From NCBI GenBank assembly GCA_007745835.1, contig CP036424.1:3645968-3709967 (forward strand): 64,000 bases of DNA. The letters run 5' to 3'. This DNA is from Planctomycetes bacterium MalM25. Its GTDB lineage: Bacteria > Planctomycetota > Planctomycetia > Pirellulales > Lacipirellulaceae. Positions 1 to 8,396 of this stretch are shown in pieces. The first letter of the stretch is position 1, and each line of letters opens with the position of its first letter. The position numbers and the translations under genes were made by a program. Under the pieces are notes generated by a model. That model was not told where the DNA came from. It was given only the letters and a program-made list of their open reading frames with translations, and ran no database searches.

Positions 1-873
1 CAGGGCAACCTGTTCCTGCAGCTCGACCTGTCCGACCGCTCGGGGTCGCTCCCCTGCCGGATGTGGAACGCGAGTGACAGCGACTACAAGGGCTTTGAGA
101 ACGGGGACTATGTCTACATCGAGGGGAACGCCCAGCTCTTCCAGGGCGCCATGCAGCTGATCGCCCAGAAGATCACCCGCGCCGACCCGGGCGAGGTCGA
201 CGAGGCGGACTTCATGACGCTGCAGTCGAGCGAGCTGACCGAGCTGCGGGAGAAGCTGGTCGGGCTGCTCAAGGGGGTGAAGTCGAAGCCGCTCGCGGCC
301 CTCGTCGATGCCTACTTGTCGGACGACGTCTTCATGGACAAGTTCTGCCGCGCCCCGGCGGGGATCAAGAACCACCACGCCTACAAAGGGGGCCTGCTCG
401 ACCACGTGGTCAGCATGATGGAGCTGGTGTCGGTCGTCGCGCCGAAGTACCCGGACGTCGATCTCGAGAAGCTGTTGGTCGGCGTCTTCCTGCACGACTC
501 GGGCAAGATCGACGAGCTCGAGTACGAGCGCGACCTCGCCTACACCGACGAGGGCCAGATGCTCGGCCACATCGTGCAGGCGGTCTGCGTGATCGATCGC
601 AAAGCGCGCGAGGCGGAGCAGCGCAGCCAGATCGCCTTCCCGCCGGTGCTGCTGATGGAGCTGAAGCACCTGATCATCAGCCACCACGGCCGCTACGAGT
701 TCGGCAGCCCCAAGCTGCCGATGACGCTCGAAGCGGTCGTGCTCGCGGCGCTCGACGACATGGACGCGAAGCTCGCCAACTTCACCGGCCTGATCAAAGA
801 GTGCCCCAACGGCGACAGCCGCTGGACGCAGTACTTTCCGAACATCGACCGGAAGCTGTGGAAGGGGGTTTGA
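1..873 (+). CDS. YhaM-like 3'-5' exoribonuclease (HD domain), 5' end outside window
   Basis: The frame is open from base 1, so the true start lies to the left; about 290 residues are visible. The first ~55 residues read as the end of an OB-fold nucleic-acid-binding domain. An HD-superfamily domain follows, with the metal-binding pattern GGLLDHV near residue 137, LHDSGK near residue 165, and a further histidine cluster ISHHGRYEFGSPK. OB fold plus HD domain in this order is the plan of YhaM/CBF1-type 3'-5' exonucleases, which degrade single-stranded RNA or DNA. RNase R follows about 650 bases downstream, so this is a region of RNA-decay genes, although a nucleotidyltransferase pair separates them. 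Family call is confident; substrate is inferred. Confidence 0.85.
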   Translation, partial: QGNLFLQLDLSDRSGSLPCRMWNASDSDYKGFENGDYVYIEGNAQLFQGAMQLIAQKITRADPGEVDEADFMTLQSSELTELREKLVGLLKGVKSKPLAALVDAYLSDDVFMDKFCRAPAGIKNHHAYKGGLLDHVVSMMELVSVVAPKYPDVDLEKLLVGVFLHDSGKIDELEYERDLAYTDEGQMLGHIVQAVCVIDRKAREAEQRSQIAFPPVLLMELKHLIISHHGRYEFGSPKLPMTLEAVVLAALDDMDAKLANFTGLIKECPNGDSRWTQYFPNIDRKLWKGV

Positions 874-919
874 GTGAGGGCGGAAGTGAGCGTTCGGATT
901 TGTGGTAAACTGGAAGGCT

Positions 920-1120
920 ATGGAACCGAAAGTCGATCGCACAACACTCCGGGTAACCGACCTGGAAGACGAAGAACGGGGCCACGAGTACTGGTGGTCC
1001 AAGACCCCGGAGGAGCGTCTGCAGGGCCTACTTGCTCTGCGGCAGATGTTCTATGGAAAGCCTGACCCTACCCAACGACTTCAAAGAGTTCTTCGAACTG
1101 TTGAACTCGGAGAACGTTGA
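920..1120 (+). CDS. Small conserved protein paired with nucleotidyltransferase
   Basis: A 66-residue soluble protein. It contains the stretch EYWWSKTPEERL followed by LLALRQMFYG and ends RLQRVLRTVE. Small proteins of this type (EYW…PEER…LR…YG…RLQRV) are commonly found directly ahead of DUF6036-type nucleotidyltransferase genes. ATG at 920 is chosen because GGAAGG precedes it; a GTG at 902 is possible. Its 3' end overlaps the next gene by 68 bases in another frame, so the two are probably translationally coupled. Base composition is less GC-rich than the flanking exonuclease genes, suggesting acquisition. A toxin-antitoxin-like partnership is possible but is inference. Confidence 0.6.
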   Translation: MEPKVDRTTLRVTDLEDEERGHEYWWSKTPEERLQGLLALRQMFYGKPDPTQRLQRVLRTVELGER

Positions 1121-1502
1121 GTACCTGTTGGTCGGCGGTTTCGCGGTCGCCTTGCACGGCTATGTGCGAGCAACTTCAGACATCGATGCTTGGGTGCGCG
1201 CAACTCCTGAAAACTCGGCGAGAATCGCTGCTGCGTTGAAGAAGTTTGGATTCTCCGAGAAGACCGTTGATGACTCCATGTTCGCGCAGCCACGAAAGGT
1301 ATTTCAGATCGGCGTCGAGCCGTATCGCATTGATGTGTTAACCCGTGTGTCAGGCTTAGATTTCGACAGCGCCTACGCTCGAAGGCTGCCCACCAATCTG
1401 GACGGCGTGAACGTGCCCCTCATTTCGCTTGACGACCTGAAAGCCAACAAACTCGCAAGCGGTCGGAACAAAGACCTCGCTGACCTCGATTACCTGCCTT
1501 AG
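1053..1502 (+). CDS. DUF6036/AbiEii-like nucleotidyltransferase
   Basis: A 149-residue protein with the minimal nucleotidyltransferase signature: YLLVGGFAVALHG (the GG loop) followed by the acidic pair in SDIDAWV. It ends KLASGRNKDLADLDYL, a typical tail of this family. ATG at 1053 is chosen because it begins ESLTLPNDFKEFFELL, the expected first helix; the frame is open to 1032. Related proteins transfer a nucleotide to protein or RNA targets in type IV or MNT-like toxin-antitoxin and abortive infection modules. It overlaps the upstream small gene by 68 bases. Activity and target are not shown by the sequence. Confidence 0.8.
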   Translation: MESLTLPNDFKEFFELLNSENVEYLLVGGFAVALHGYVRATSDIDAWVRATPENSARIAAALKKFGFSEKTVDDSMFAQPRKVFQIGVEPYRIDVLTRVSGLDFDSAYARRLPTNLDGVNVPLISLDDLKANKLASGRNKDLADLDYLP

Positions 1503-1521
1503 CCAACGCCCGGCGAGCCCG

Positions 1522-4182
1522 ATGCAAGACGAACTCCGCGCCGCGGTCCTCACCTACACCGCCAACCCCGCCTACCGCGCGGTCAAGCCGAAGGTCATCG
1601 CCGAGCGGCTCGGGCTGGAGGGGGACACGGCGGCGCTCTGCAAGAAGGTGATCAAGAAGCTCGTCCGCGAGGAGGAGCTCGAGTTCGGGCCGAACCACCT
1701 GGTCCTGCCGATCGACCCGGACCACCCCTCGCGTGAGAACTTAGCGCCAGCCGCAGAGTCTGGCGGCGGTGGGGAGAAGGCGGAACGCAAGCGGAGCCAG
1801 GACGGCAAGCACGTCGTCGGCACGCTGCGGCGGATCAAGTCGGGCGACGCCTTTGTGCGTCCGGAAGGGACGCCCCCTTCGGCGGAGCGCGACCTTGACA
1901 TCTACGTGCCCGCCAAGCAGTCGCACGACGCGGCGAGCGGTGACGTGGTGCGCGTGGTCGTGAGCAGCCGCCCCGGCCCACGCGGCAAACCGACGGGGCG
2001 CGTGACCGACATCGTCGAGCGGGCGACGAACGTCTTCGTCGGCACCTACGACGAGGTCGCCGGCAACGCCGTGGTCGACATCGACGGCAAGGTCTTCGGC
2101 GAGCCGATCTACGTGGGCGACCCCGGCGCGAAAGGGGTGAACGTCGGCGACAAGGTCGTCGTCGAGATGGTCCGTTTCCCGTCGCAGGTGCGCGACGGCG
2201 AGGGCGTGATCACCAAGGTGCTGGGCGACCGCGGCGCGCCGGGTGTCGACACCATGGCGGTCAAGTACGAGTTCGGCCTGCCCGGCGATTTCCCCGAGGC
2301 GGTCCTCGAGAACGCCCGCGAGGAGGCGGCCAAGTTCGACGAGTCGATCCCCGACGGCCGCCGCGACCTGACGGCCGAGGTGGTCGTCACGATCGACCCG
2401 AAGACCGCCCGCGACTTCGACGACGCGATCTCGCTCAAGAAGTTGGAGAACGGCCACTGGGAGCTGGGCGTTCACATCGCCGACGTGTCGCACTTCGTTC
2501 AGCCCAAGACCGCGCTGGACAACGAGGCGTACGACCGCGCCACGAGCGTCTACCTGCCGGACGAGGTGATCCCGATGCTGCCGGAGGTCATCAGCAACAA
2601 CCTGGCGAGCCTCCAGCCGGACAAGACGCGCTACGCGATGACCGCCCTGCTAGAGATGACCCCCGACGCGACGCCGGTCCACTGCGAGGTCTTCAAGAGC
2701 GCCATCAAGAGCCGCCGGCGATTCACCTACGAGGAGGTCGACGAGTACCTCCAAGCCAAAGGCTTGGTCGATCGCCAATCTCCCCTCCCTCCTAGGGAGG
2801 GGCCGGGGGAGGGTGAAACCGGTCATGACCAAGGCGGTGGCGTCAAAGGGAAGCGTGATCAGCACAGGAAGACGGCAGACAAAGGAGCGTCGAAACCCTC
2901 CCCTAGCCCCTCCCTGGAAGGGAGGGGGACATGGCTCTCCAATCTCGCGTCCGAGGTCGATCGCTTGCTCGCCGACATGTTCGAGCTGGCGATGACCCTG
3001 CGCAAGCGGCGGTTCGAGCGGGGCTCGCTTGAACTCTCGATGCCCGACGTCGAGATCGACCTCGACGAACAGGGACGCGTCAGCGGCGCGCACGTCGCGG
3101 AGAACACCGAGAGCCATCAGGTCATCGAGGAGTTCATGCTCGCCGCGAACGAGGGGGTCGCCCGCCGCCTCGCCGATCAGGGCTACCTCTTCCTCCGCCG
3201 CATCCACGGCTCGCCCGACCCACGAAAGTCGCGGGCGCTGACCGACTTTGCGCGTTCGCTGGGCTTGCCGGCAGAGAACCTGCAGGATCGGTTTGAGCTG
3301 CAAGAGCTGCTCGACCGCGTGAAGGGCGACCCGCGGCAGCACGCGGTCAACTTCGCGACACTCCGCAGCATGCAGAAGGCGGTCTACAGCCCCGAGGACG
3401 AGGGCCACTACGCGCTGGCGAGCGACTGCTACTGCCACTTCACTTCGCCGATCCGCCGCTACCCGGACCTCACAGTCCACCGGCTGATCGAGGCGCTCAA
3501 CCGGCACGCCGCGGGCGAGGGGCCGAAGCCGGTCAACGAGGCGGCCCCGCTCATGCAGACGGGCGACCACTGCAGCGAGCGCGAGGGCCGCGCCGCGCAG
3601 GCGGAACGCGAGCTCAAGAAGGTGAAGCTGCTCAACTACCTGAGCGACAAGATCGGCACGGAGATGGAGGGCGTCATCACCGGCGTCGAGAAGTTTGGCA
3701 TCTTCGTGATGGGCAAGGAGATGCCCGCCGAGGGCTTCATCCACATCACGGCGCTCGGCGATGACTACTATTCCTTCGAGCGGTCGGCCCACGCGATCGT
3801 CGGCCGGCGGGCCGGGGCCTCGTTCCGGTTGGGCGACCCGGTGCGGGTCGCCGTGGCGGCGGTCGACGTCGATTCGCGCGAGCTCGACTTCCGCTACCTC
3901 GGCAAGCCCAAGCCGGCCAGCGGCAAAGCGAGCAAGCGCGGCAAATCCGGCGGAGGGCGCAAAGGCCGCCCCCTCCCCGCCGAGAAGAAGAAACGCCCCT
4001 CCCAGGGCAAGAACCGCCGCGCCCGCGAGAAGGCCACGGCGGAGAACACCTCCGACGACGCCAAGAAGCCCCCCCGCAAGAAAAAGAAGACCTCCAAGAA
4101 GTCGGGGACCAACGCCTTCGGCAAGAAGAAGCCCGGAGCGAAGAAGCCTGGCGGCAAGCCGAAACGGAAAAAGGGGCTGTAG
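1522..4182 (+). CDS. rnr: Ribonuclease R, with in-frame palindromic-element insertion
   Basis: An 886-residue processive 3'-5' exoribonuclease. An N-terminal winged-helix domain (1-70) is followed by cold-shock/OB domains. The RNB catalytic domain shows TIDPKTARDFDDAISL near residues 290-305, holding the metal-binding aspartates, and HIADVSHFV. An S1 domain lies near 712-790, and a Lys/Arg-rich tail (~795-886) probably binds structured RNA. Unusually, residues ~416-470 (QSPLPPREGPGEG… to …PSLEGRG) are the translation of a palindromic repeat at 2779-2930. The segment sits in the loop between EVDEYLQAK and WLSNLASEV, and the frame stays open on both sides. The catalytic motifs are intact, so the enzyme is probably functional. 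Confidence 0.95.
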   Translation: MQDELRAAVLTYTANPAYRAVKPKVIAERLGLEGDTAALCKKVIKKLVREEELEFGPNHLVLPIDPDHPSRENLAPAAESGGGGEKAERKRSQDGKHVVGTLRRIKSGDAFVRPEGTPPSAERDLDIYVPAKQSHDAASGDVVRVVVSSRPGPRGKPTGRVTDIVERATNVFVGTYDEVAGNAVVDIDGKVFGEPIYVGDPGAKGVNVGDKVVVEMVRFPSQVRDGEGVITKVLGDRGAPGVDTMAVKYEFGLPGDFPEAVLENAREEAAKFDESIPDGRRDLTAEVVVTIDPKTARDFDDAISLKKLENGHWELGVHIADVSHFVQPKTALDNEAYDRATSVYLPDEVIPMLPEVISNNLASLQPDKTRYAMTALLEMTPDATPVHCEVFKSAIKSRRRFTYEEVDEYLQAKGLVDRQSPLPPREGPGEGETGHDQGGGVKGKRDQHRKTADKGASKPSPSPSLEGRGTWLSNLASEVDRLLADMFELAMTLRKRRFERGSLELSMPDVEIDLDEQGRVSGAHVAENTESHQVIEEFMLAANEGVARRLADQGYLFLRRIHGSPDPRKSRALTDFARSLGLPAENLQDRFELQELLDRVKGDPRQHAVNFATLRSMQKAVYSPEDEGHYALASDCYCHFTSPIRRYPDLTVHRLIEALNRHAAGEGPKPVNEAAPLMQTGDHCSEREGRAAQAERELKKVKLLNYLSDKIGTEMEGVITGVEKFGIFVMGKEMPAEGFIHITALGDDYYSFERSAHAIVGRRAGASFRLGDPVRVAVAAVDVDSRELDFRYLGKPKPASGKASKRGKSGGGRKGRPLPAEKKKRPSQGKNRRAREKATAENTSDDAKKPPRKKKKTSKKSGTNAFGKKKPGAKKPGGKPKRKKGL
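2779..2930. repeat. Palindromic repeat element inserted in the rnr coding sequence
   Basis: The left arm (2779-2815) and right arm (2890-2930) are imperfect inverted copies of each other. Each arm is itself palindromic: CTCCCTCCTAGGGAGGGG on the left, CCCCTCCCTGGAAGGGAGGG on the right. The arms flank about 75 bases of less structured sequence. The same arm type occurs at about 34986-35092, so this is a dispersed family. A short repeat CCAATCTC flanks it at 2775-2782 and 2939-2946, but with 164-bp spacing, which is not a multiple of three. Confidence 0.8.
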
Positions 4183-4260
4183 CGAACCCCTTCTCTCGGC
4201 GCGGCGGTCCGATAAGCTAGCACCTTGGCAGGCGGCCGCCCCCACGAGAACCGGAATCGG

Positions 4261-5370
4261 ATGTCCAGCAGCGCCACGCTCAACCGAACGCCCCTGGCCG
4301 ATTGGCACACCGCCAACGGGGCGCGGATGGTCGATTTCGCCGGCTGGAGCATGCCGGTTCACTATGACACAGGGACAGGGGGCTCGATCGTTGACGAGCA
4401 CGTCGCGACGCGGACGGGCGTGGGCCTCTTCGACGTGTCGCACATGGGCCGCCTGACGGTCGAGGGCCCCGCTGCCGAGGCGTGGCTCGACGGCCTGCTC
4501 ACCCGCCGCGTTGAGGGGACGCCCGTCGGCCGCGTCCGCTACTCGCTCGTCTGCAACGAGGCGGGCGGCGTGCTGGACGACATCCTGTTCACGCGCGTCG
4601 GCGAGGAGCGTTTCGACCTGGTCGTGAACGCCAGCAACCGAGCGAAGCTGCTCGACTGGTTCGCCACCCACGCGATGGCCGACGCCGAGCTGACCGACCG
4701 GACCTGTGCGACGGCGATGATCGCCGTCCAGGGGCCGAAGGCGGTCGCCCTCGTGGCGGGTCAAACCGGCGACGACGTCGCCGCCATCCGCTACTACCGC
4801 GCCAGCCAAGCGACCGTCGCCGGCGTGCCGTGCGACCTCAGCCGCACCGGCTACACGGGCGAGGACGGCTTCGAGCTGATCTGCCCCGCCGAGCGCGCCA
4901 GCGATCTCTGGGAAGCGCTAGTCGCCGAAGGCGCCGTGGGGTGCGGCCTCGCGTCGCGCGACACGCTGCGACTGGAAGCGGGCATGCCGCTTTATGGGCA
5001 CGAGCTCGACGAGGCGACCAACCCGATCGAAGCGGGTCTCGCCTTCGCGGTCGATCTCAAGCGGCGTGACGGTTCATTGCGCGAGTTCATTGGCTCAGAC
5101 GCCCTGACCGAAGCCTCTGGCAAACACCGCGTGGGACTCCGCGTCGACGGCAAGCGGGCTCCCCGCGAAGGCTACACGGTCCTGTCCAACGGAACGCCGA
5201 TCGGCGTGGTGACGAGTGGCGCCCCCTCGCCGACGCTCGGGTATCCAATCGCGATGGCCTACGTGAACGACTCAGGCCCGGTTACTGCCGGCGCCCCGTT
5301 GCAGGTTGAGAACCGCGGACGCCTCACCGAAGCCACCGTCGTCGAGCTCCCCTTCTACAAGCGAAGCTAA
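4261..5370 (+). CDS. gcvT: Glycine cleavage T protein (aminomethyltransferase)
   Basis: A 369-residue T protein. It takes the aminomethyl group from lipoylated H protein and, with tetrahydrofolate, makes 5,10-methylenetetrahydrofolate and ammonia. Visible features are the N-terminal RMVDFAGWSMPVHY motif, GLFDVSHMG, the folate-domain segment TGYTGEDGFEL, and GLASRDTLRLEAGMPLYGHEL. Length matches the family. ATG at 4261 is chosen because the open frame to 4225 adds only a low-complexity leader. It is the first gene of the glycine cleavage cluster, 78 bases after rnr; no glycine riboswitch is recognisable in that short gap. Confidence 0.95.
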   Translation: MSSSATLNRTPLADWHTANGARMVDFAGWSMPVHYDTGTGGSIVDEHVATRTGVGLFDVSHMGRLTVEGPAAEAWLDGLLTRRVEGTPVGRVRYSLVCNEAGGVLDDILFTRVGEERFDLVVNASNRAKLLDWFATHAMADAELTDRTCATAMIAVQGPKAVALVAGQTGDDVAAIRYYRASQATVAGVPCDLSRTGYTGEDGFELICPAERASDLWEALVAEGAVGCGLASRDTLRLEAGMPLYGHELDEATNPIEAGLAFAVDLKRRDGSLREFIGSDALTEASGKHRVGLRVDGKRAPREGYTVLSNGTPIGVVTSGAPSPTLGYPIAMAYVNDSGPVTAGAPLQVENRGRLTEATVVELPFYKRS

Positions 5371-5419
5371 CCACCCCCACCGACCGAACCGGTCTCCAGC
5401 CTACAGCCTCCTCCCCGCT

Positions 5420-5815
5420 ATGAGCCCCGAACAACTCCTGTACGCGAAGACCCACGAGTGGGTCGCCCTCGAAGAGACCGACGGCGGCAAGATCGCCACG
5501 ATCGGCATCAGCAAGCACGCCGTCGAGGCGCTCACCGACCTGGTCTTCATCGAGCTGCCCAAGGTGGGCGCCAGCGTCACCGCCGAAGAGGCGTTCTGTG
5601 AAGTCGAGTCCGTGAAAGCGGTTAGTGATATTTATAGCCCCGTGGCGGGCGAGGTCGTCGAGATCAACGAGCCGCTCGCCGACCAACTCGAGGTGCTCAG
5701 CGACGACCCGTTCGGCGGCGGCTGGATCGCCAAGATCCGGGTCACCGACGAGGCGGGCCTCGCCGCCCTGATGGACCACCTCGCGTACGAGAAGATGTGC
5801 GCCGAAGAAGCCTAA
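5420..5815 (+). CDS. gcvH: Glycine cleavage H protein
   Basis: A 131-residue lipoyl carrier protein. The lipoyl attachment motif CEVESVKAVSD places the modified lysine at residue 66. The N-terminus has the typical YAKTHEWV, and YSPVAGEVVEINE follows the lipoyl site. It shuttles the aminomethyl group between the P and T proteins. ATG at 5420 begins MSPEQLLYAKTHEW; the longer open frame from 5306 overlaps gcvT and has no family resemblance. It lies 49 bases after gcvT. Confidence 0.96.
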   Translation: MSPEQLLYAKTHEWVALEETDGGKIATIGISKHAVEALTDLVFIELPKVGASVTAEEAFCEVESVKAVSDIYSPVAGEVVEINEPLADQLEVLSDDPFGGGWIAKIRVTDEAGLAALMDHLAYEKMCAEEA

Positions 5816-5856
5816 CGAATGCGGAATCCGCTGCACTCAAAGTTCAGCCAGTGGTT

Positions 5857-5889
5857 CATTCCGCATTCCCCATTTCGAATTCCCCATTC
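5857..5889. repeat. Short direct repeats ahead of gcvPA
   Basis: The gcvH-gcvPA gap contains three degenerate copies of an about 11-base unit: ATTCCGCATTC, CCCATTTCGAATT and CCCCATTC-like. It ends four bases before the gcvPA start. The composition is AT-richer than the surroundings. It may be part of a dispersed repeat or affect initiation of gcvPA; neither can be shown here. Confidence 0.45.
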
Positions 5890-5892
5890 GCT

Positions 5893-7323
5893 ATGCCCTT
5901 CACGTACAACACCGAAGAAGACGTCGCCGAGATGCTCGCCGCCATCGGCGCCGAGTCGATCGACGAGCTGCTGGACCAGGTGCCGGCCGACTTCCGCCTC
6001 GACCGCCCGCTCGACCTGCCCCCCGCCCTGGGCGAGATGGCGCTCGACCGGCACATGAACGAGCTCGCGAGCCAGAACACGGGCGCGGCATCTTCGGGGG
6101 TCTGCTTCCTGGGCGGCGGCGTGTACGACCACTTCATCCCGAGCGTCGTCGACGCGATCGCCAGCCGGGGCGAGTTCTACACGAGCTACACGCCCTACCA
6201 AGCCGAGGTCGCGCAGGGCAACCTGCAAGCGATGTTCGAGTACCAGACGCTCATCACGCGGCTGACCGGCTTGGACGTGTCGAACTGCTCGCTGTACGAC
6301 GGCGCCAGCGCCGCCGCCGAGGCGGTCCTCATGGCGCTCGCCGCGGGCAAGGGCCGCAAGCGGGTCGTCCTGCCCGCGAGCCTGCACCCCGAGTTCCGCC
6401 AAACGATCGAGACCTACCTCAGCTGTCTCGACGCCGAGGCGGTGACCATCCCCGCGCCCGAAGGCGTGGTCGATCTCGACGAGCTCCGCTCGACCGTCGA
6501 CGACCAGACGGCGTGCGTCCTGCTCCAGCAGCCGAACTTCTTCGGCTGCGTCGAGGACGCCGACACGGCGACCTCGATCGCCCACGAGGCGGGCGCGCTG
6601 ATGATCGCCGTGTTCGACCCGATCAGCCTCGGCCTGATGAAACGCCCCGGCGACTGGGCGGAAGGTTCCGAGCAAGGCGGCGCCGACATCGCGGTCTGCG
6701 AGGGCCAGTCGCTCGGCTCCCCGATGCAGTACGGCGGGCCGTTCCTCGGCGTGCTCGCGTGCCGCGAGTTGCTCGTCCGGCGCATCCCGGGGCGGATCGT
6801 CGGCCAGACGACCGACCGCCGCGGCAAGAAGTGCTTCGTGCTCACGCTGCAAACCCGCGAGCAGCACATCCGCCGCGACAAGGCGACGAGCAACGTCTGC
6901 AGCAACCAGGGCCTCTTCGCCCTGCGATCGACGGTTTACTTGTCGCTGCTCGGCCCCGAGGGCTTGAAGGAGACCGCCAACCACTGCCTGCAAAAGAGCC
7001 GCTACCTGGCGGACCGGCTCTGCGAGTCCGAGCGCTTCGAGCTCGCGTTCGCCGCGCCGACCTTCAAGGAGTTCGTCGTCCGCGACCGTCAGGGCGGCGT
7101 CGACGATTTGGTCCGTGACGGCCTAGCGAACGGCTTCCTCATCGGCGTCCCGCTCGGGCCGTTCTACCCGGGCCTCGACGACTGCCTGCTGGTGGCGGTC
7201 ACCGAGAAGCGGACGCGTGAAGAGCTCGATCGCTTCGTTGAAATCCTCTGGCAAGCGACCCGCCAAGGCGCCAACGCGATGGGCGCTCCGCACTTCAACC
7301 CGGTTGCTGTCGGGTCCCCATGA
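5893..7323 (+). CDS. gcvPA: Glycine dehydrogenase (decarboxylating) subunit 1
   Basis: A 476-residue N-terminal half of the split P protein. It lacks the PLP lysine but forms the active heterodimer with GcvPB. Diagnostic segments are the FLGGGVYDHFIPSVVD start, FYTSYTPYQAEVAQGNLQA(MFEYQT), LYDGASAAAEA and TLQTREQHIRR followed by ATSNVCSNQ. ATG at 5893 begins MPFTYNTEEDVAEML, the usual N-terminus. The stop codon overlaps the start of the next gene (ATGA), indicating translational coupling. Confidence 0.96.
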   Translation: MPFTYNTEEDVAEMLAAIGAESIDELLDQVPADFRLDRPLDLPPALGEMALDRHMNELASQNTGAASSGVCFLGGGVYDHFIPSVVDAIASRGEFYTSYTPYQAEVAQGNLQAMFEYQTLITRLTGLDVSNCSLYDGASAAAEAVLMALAAGKGRKRVVLPASLHPEFRQTIETYLSCLDAEAVTIPAPEGVVDLDELRSTVDDQTACVLLQQPNFFGCVEDADTATSIAHEAGALMIAVFDPISLGLMKRPGDWAEGSEQGGADIAVCEGQSLGSPMQYGGPFLGVLACRELLVRRIPGRIVGQTTDRRGKKCFVLTLQTREQHIRRDKATSNVCSNQGLFALRSTVYLSLLGPEGLKETANHCLQKSRYLADRLCESERFELAFAAPTFKEFVVRDRQGGVDDLVRDGLANGFLIGVPLGPFYPGLDDCLLVAVTEKRTREELDRFVEILWQATRQGANAMGAPHFNPVAVGSP

Positions 7324-7724
7324 GCCAGACCGAACCCAAGGCGACACTCACCGGCTCGTCGGCCATCTTGCTGGTCCAGGACGTGGTCGCCGCCGCGGAG
7401 CACTACCGCGACGCGATGGGGTTCGACTACCCGCGGTTCTGGGGCGACCCGCCCAGCTTTGTGATCCTGCACCGAGACAACCATCACCTGATGCTCCGAC
7501 AGGCGGACGAGCCGAGCCACGTCGTGCCGCATTGGAAGGTGGCGGAGAAGCTGTGGAGCGCGTACTTCTGGGTCGACGACGCCGACGCGTTGCACAAGGA
7601 GTTCGTTGAGCGGGGCGCCAAGATCGATTACGGCCCCTGCGATCAGCCCTACGGCTGCCGCGAGTTCGGCACGCAGGACCTGGATGGCCACGACATCGGT
7701 TTCGGCCAAGTGGTCGACGAGTAA
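7320..7724 (+). CDS. VOC-family (glyoxalase/bleomycin-resistance-like) protein
   Basis: A 134-residue single vicinal-oxygen-chelate domain of two beta-alpha-beta-beta-beta modules: AILLVQDVVAAAEHYRDAMGF…FVILHRDNHHLML, then AYFWVDDADALHKEF…REFGTQDLDGHDIGFGQ. Candidate metal ligands are the histidine in ILHRDNH and acidic residues near the C-terminus. Substrate cannot be told from sequence. It starts inside the gcvPA stop codon (ATGA), so it is co-translated with the glycine cleavage genes. That may point to a linked small-molecule role or to hitch-hiking. Confidence 0.85.
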   Translation: MSQTEPKATLTGSSAILLVQDVVAAAEHYRDAMGFDYPRFWGDPPSFVILHRDNHHLMLRQADEPSHVVPHWKVAEKLWSAYFWVDDADALHKEFVERGAKIDYGPCDQPYGCREFGTQDLDGHDIGFGQVVDE

Positions 7725-7740
7725 ATAAAGAGCATTCACC

Positions 7741-8346
7741 ATGAGCATGATCCTGACGCTCAAGCAGGCCCCCGAGGCGACGCTCGACCTGCTGGTCGCG
7801 CGCCCCGAGCTGGCGGTCACGTTCTGGATCGACCCGAACTACCAGACCCCCAAGCAGCCCGGCTGGGTCCGTTGGCTCGCCCGGATGCTCGGCGGGTACA
7901 CCCCGCCGGCGCCGATCCCCGAGGCCCCGCCCGAGCTGGCCCGCAACGGCGAGGAACTCTCCCTTGAGAAGGCGTGGCACGGTCTGCACTGGCTGCTGAC
8001 CAAACCGCTGCAGAAAGCCGAGGGCGACGACTGGGAGGTCCCGCCCCCCGAAGGAGCCCTGCTCAACGCCGGCCGGTTGATCGAGGGGAGCGATCACGGT
8101 TACGGCGACGAGCGAGCGATGTCGCCGGAGGACGTAGCGGCGTTCAACCGGCTCCTGCAATCCACCCCGTGGGATGAGCTCAACGCGCGCTTCCACGGTG
8201 AAGCGATGGATTCCGCGGGCGTCTACCCGACGACCTGGACCGAGCCCCACGCCGCCGACGACACGCGCCGCGCCTACGAGCGACTCCGAACCTTCATCCA
8301 ACAGACGGCCGAGCTGTCGCTCGGTCTCGTCGTTCAGCTCAGCTAG
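7741..8346 (+). CDS. DUF1877 (YfbM-like) family protein
   Basis: A 201-residue soluble protein. Family marks are LSLEKAWHGLHWLLT, ALLNAGRLIEGSDHGYGDERAMSPEDVAAFNRLL, and a C-terminal segment starting MDSAGVYPTTW. DUF1877 proteins have no established biochemical function. It lies 16 bases after the VOC gene and 50 bases before gcvPB. Together with the VOC gene it splits the two subunits of glycine dehydrogenase, which are more often adjacent. Confidence 0.85.
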   Translation: MSMILTLKQAPEATLDLLVARPELAVTFWIDPNYQTPKQPGWVRWLARMLGGYTPPAPIPEAPPELARNGEELSLEKAWHGLHWLLTKPLQKAEGDDWEVPPPEGALLNAGRLIEGSDHGYGDERAMSPEDVAAFNRLLQSTPWDELNARFHGEAMDSAGVYPTTWTEPHAADDTRRAYERLRTFIQQTAELSLGLVVQLS

Positions 8347-8396
8347 CCCCGCCAACTCAGCTAACCCCGCGGCCAGACGCGACGGAAACCACGAAG

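Noticed and set aside
2775-2946. CCAATCTC direct repeat as target duplication of the rnr element
   Set aside because: The spacing is 164 bp, not a multiple of three, so simple excision would break the frame. It may be chance or altered by later indels. A second pair, GGTCGATCGC at 2766 and 2955, is 189 bp apart and in frame, but removing it would also delete the conserved WLSNLASE segment.
4183-4260. Glycine riboswitch ahead of gcvT
   Set aside because: The gap is only 78 bases and no paired aptamer cores or expression platform could be seen.
2650-4809. 719-codon minus-strand open frame opposite rnr/gcvT
   Set aside because: It runs antisense to two well-supported genes, is Arg/Val/Leu/Asp-rich and has no recognisable motif. 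High third-position GC keeps antisense frames open. The same reason applies to the long frames at 14903-16915, 29095-31104, 40211-42181 and 44342-46393.
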